Of a DNA stretch of 12,000 nt, positions 11,932-12,000 are shown piece after piece. A program made the translations under genes and the position numbers. The first letter of the stretch is position 1. Each line of letters starts with the position of its first letter. The DNA lies in the NCBI GenBank assembly GCA_964421815.1, contig CAYQYT010000025.1:1-12000 (forward strand). Direction: 5' to 3'. This DNA comes from DTU089 sp964421815. GTDB lineage: Bacteria > Bacillota > Clostridia > Oscillospirales > Acutalibacteraceae. The notes beneath the pieces are model-generated. The model was not told the origin of the DNA. It saw only the letters and a list, made by a program, of their open reading frames with translations, and ran no database searches.

Positions 11932-12000
11932 TGGTGAGTCATCGGGGATTCGAACCCCGGACACCCTGCTTAAAAGGCAGGTGCTCTGCCTACTGAGCTA
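11932..12000 (-). tRNA. tRNA-Lys (UUU anticodon), 5' end beyond the window
   Basis: On the minus strand the D-arm start TAGCTCAG lies at the window edge. The anticodon stem CCTGC/GCAGG has loop CTTTTAA with anticodon TTT at 11974-11972. The T-arm CGGGG-TTCGAAT-CCCCG is perfect, the 3' acceptor strand is ATGACTC with discriminator A at 11935, and an encoded CCA lies at 11934-11932. Only the seven 5' acceptor bases are cut off, just past 12000. A strong terminator follows. Confidence 0.95.

Noticed and set aside
11808..11996. Plus-strand frame ending in a MVSHRGFEPRTPCLKG-like peptide
   Set aside because: This is the well-known artefact of translating the antisense of a tRNA; it covers tRNA-Lys, its terminator and the inverted-repeat element.

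Overview
The window looks like a chromosomal piece of a low-to-mid GC Firmicute, most likely a gut-type member of the Clostridia (Oscillospirales/Ruminococcaceae-like). The grounds are a tRNA-sensing T-box leader, strong AGGAGG-type ribosome binding sites, sigma-A promoters of the TTGACA/TATAAT type, an NrdR regulator, ECF sigma factors with Firmicute-style promoters, and a GH4 alpha-galactosidase very close in sequence to Bacillus MelA. The taxon is an inference; there is no rRNA here. Almost everything is read from the minus strand, so the biological order runs from high to low coordinates.

Layout from low to high coordinates. 1-200: non-coding, with two hairpin terminators, a 20-nt imperfect direct repeat and a degraded T-arm-like sequence. 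203-1825: a single-gene tryptophan unit, trpB, behind a textbook promoter and a T-box with a UGG (Trp) specifier; a tiny possible leader peptide ending in Trp lies between the T-box terminator and trpB. 1851-4967: a lipoprotein / SDR reductase / alpha-galactosidase (melA) operon with its own promoter. 5024-8264: a second operon, nrdR - rlmA-like 23S rRNA methyltransferase - GH29 alpha-L-fucosidase - DUF5662 protein. 8330-8617: a small membrane protein, the only convincing plus-strand gene, divergent from nrdR. 8694-8733: a 40-nt near-perfect palindrome between convergent genes.

8778-11250 appears more AT-rich by eye and carries an ECF sigma / membrane anti-sigma pair, an exported protein of unknown function, and the stump of a second ECF sigma factor. 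Two very similar ECF-type promoters (TGTAAC, 15-16 bp, CGTC) stand in front of the anti-sigma gene and in front of the stump, while the intact sigma gene has a sigma-A promoter. This suggests a negative-feedback circuit plus a decayed paralogue.

11258-11930 holds a four-helix-bundle (S23 / bAvd-like) gene next to a 245-bp non-coding element that is bounded by perfect 12-bp terminal inverted repeats and contains nested 13-bp and 20-bp inverted repeats plus several mini-hairpins punctuated by GATATCAT. The -35 box of the bAvd-like gene lies inside the element's terminal repeat. This is the best candidate for something undescribed. The window ends in a tRNA-Lys (UUU) gene on the minus strand, cut off at its 5' end, with a strong terminator.

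All family assignments are from reading motifs in the translated sequence; no database search was run.
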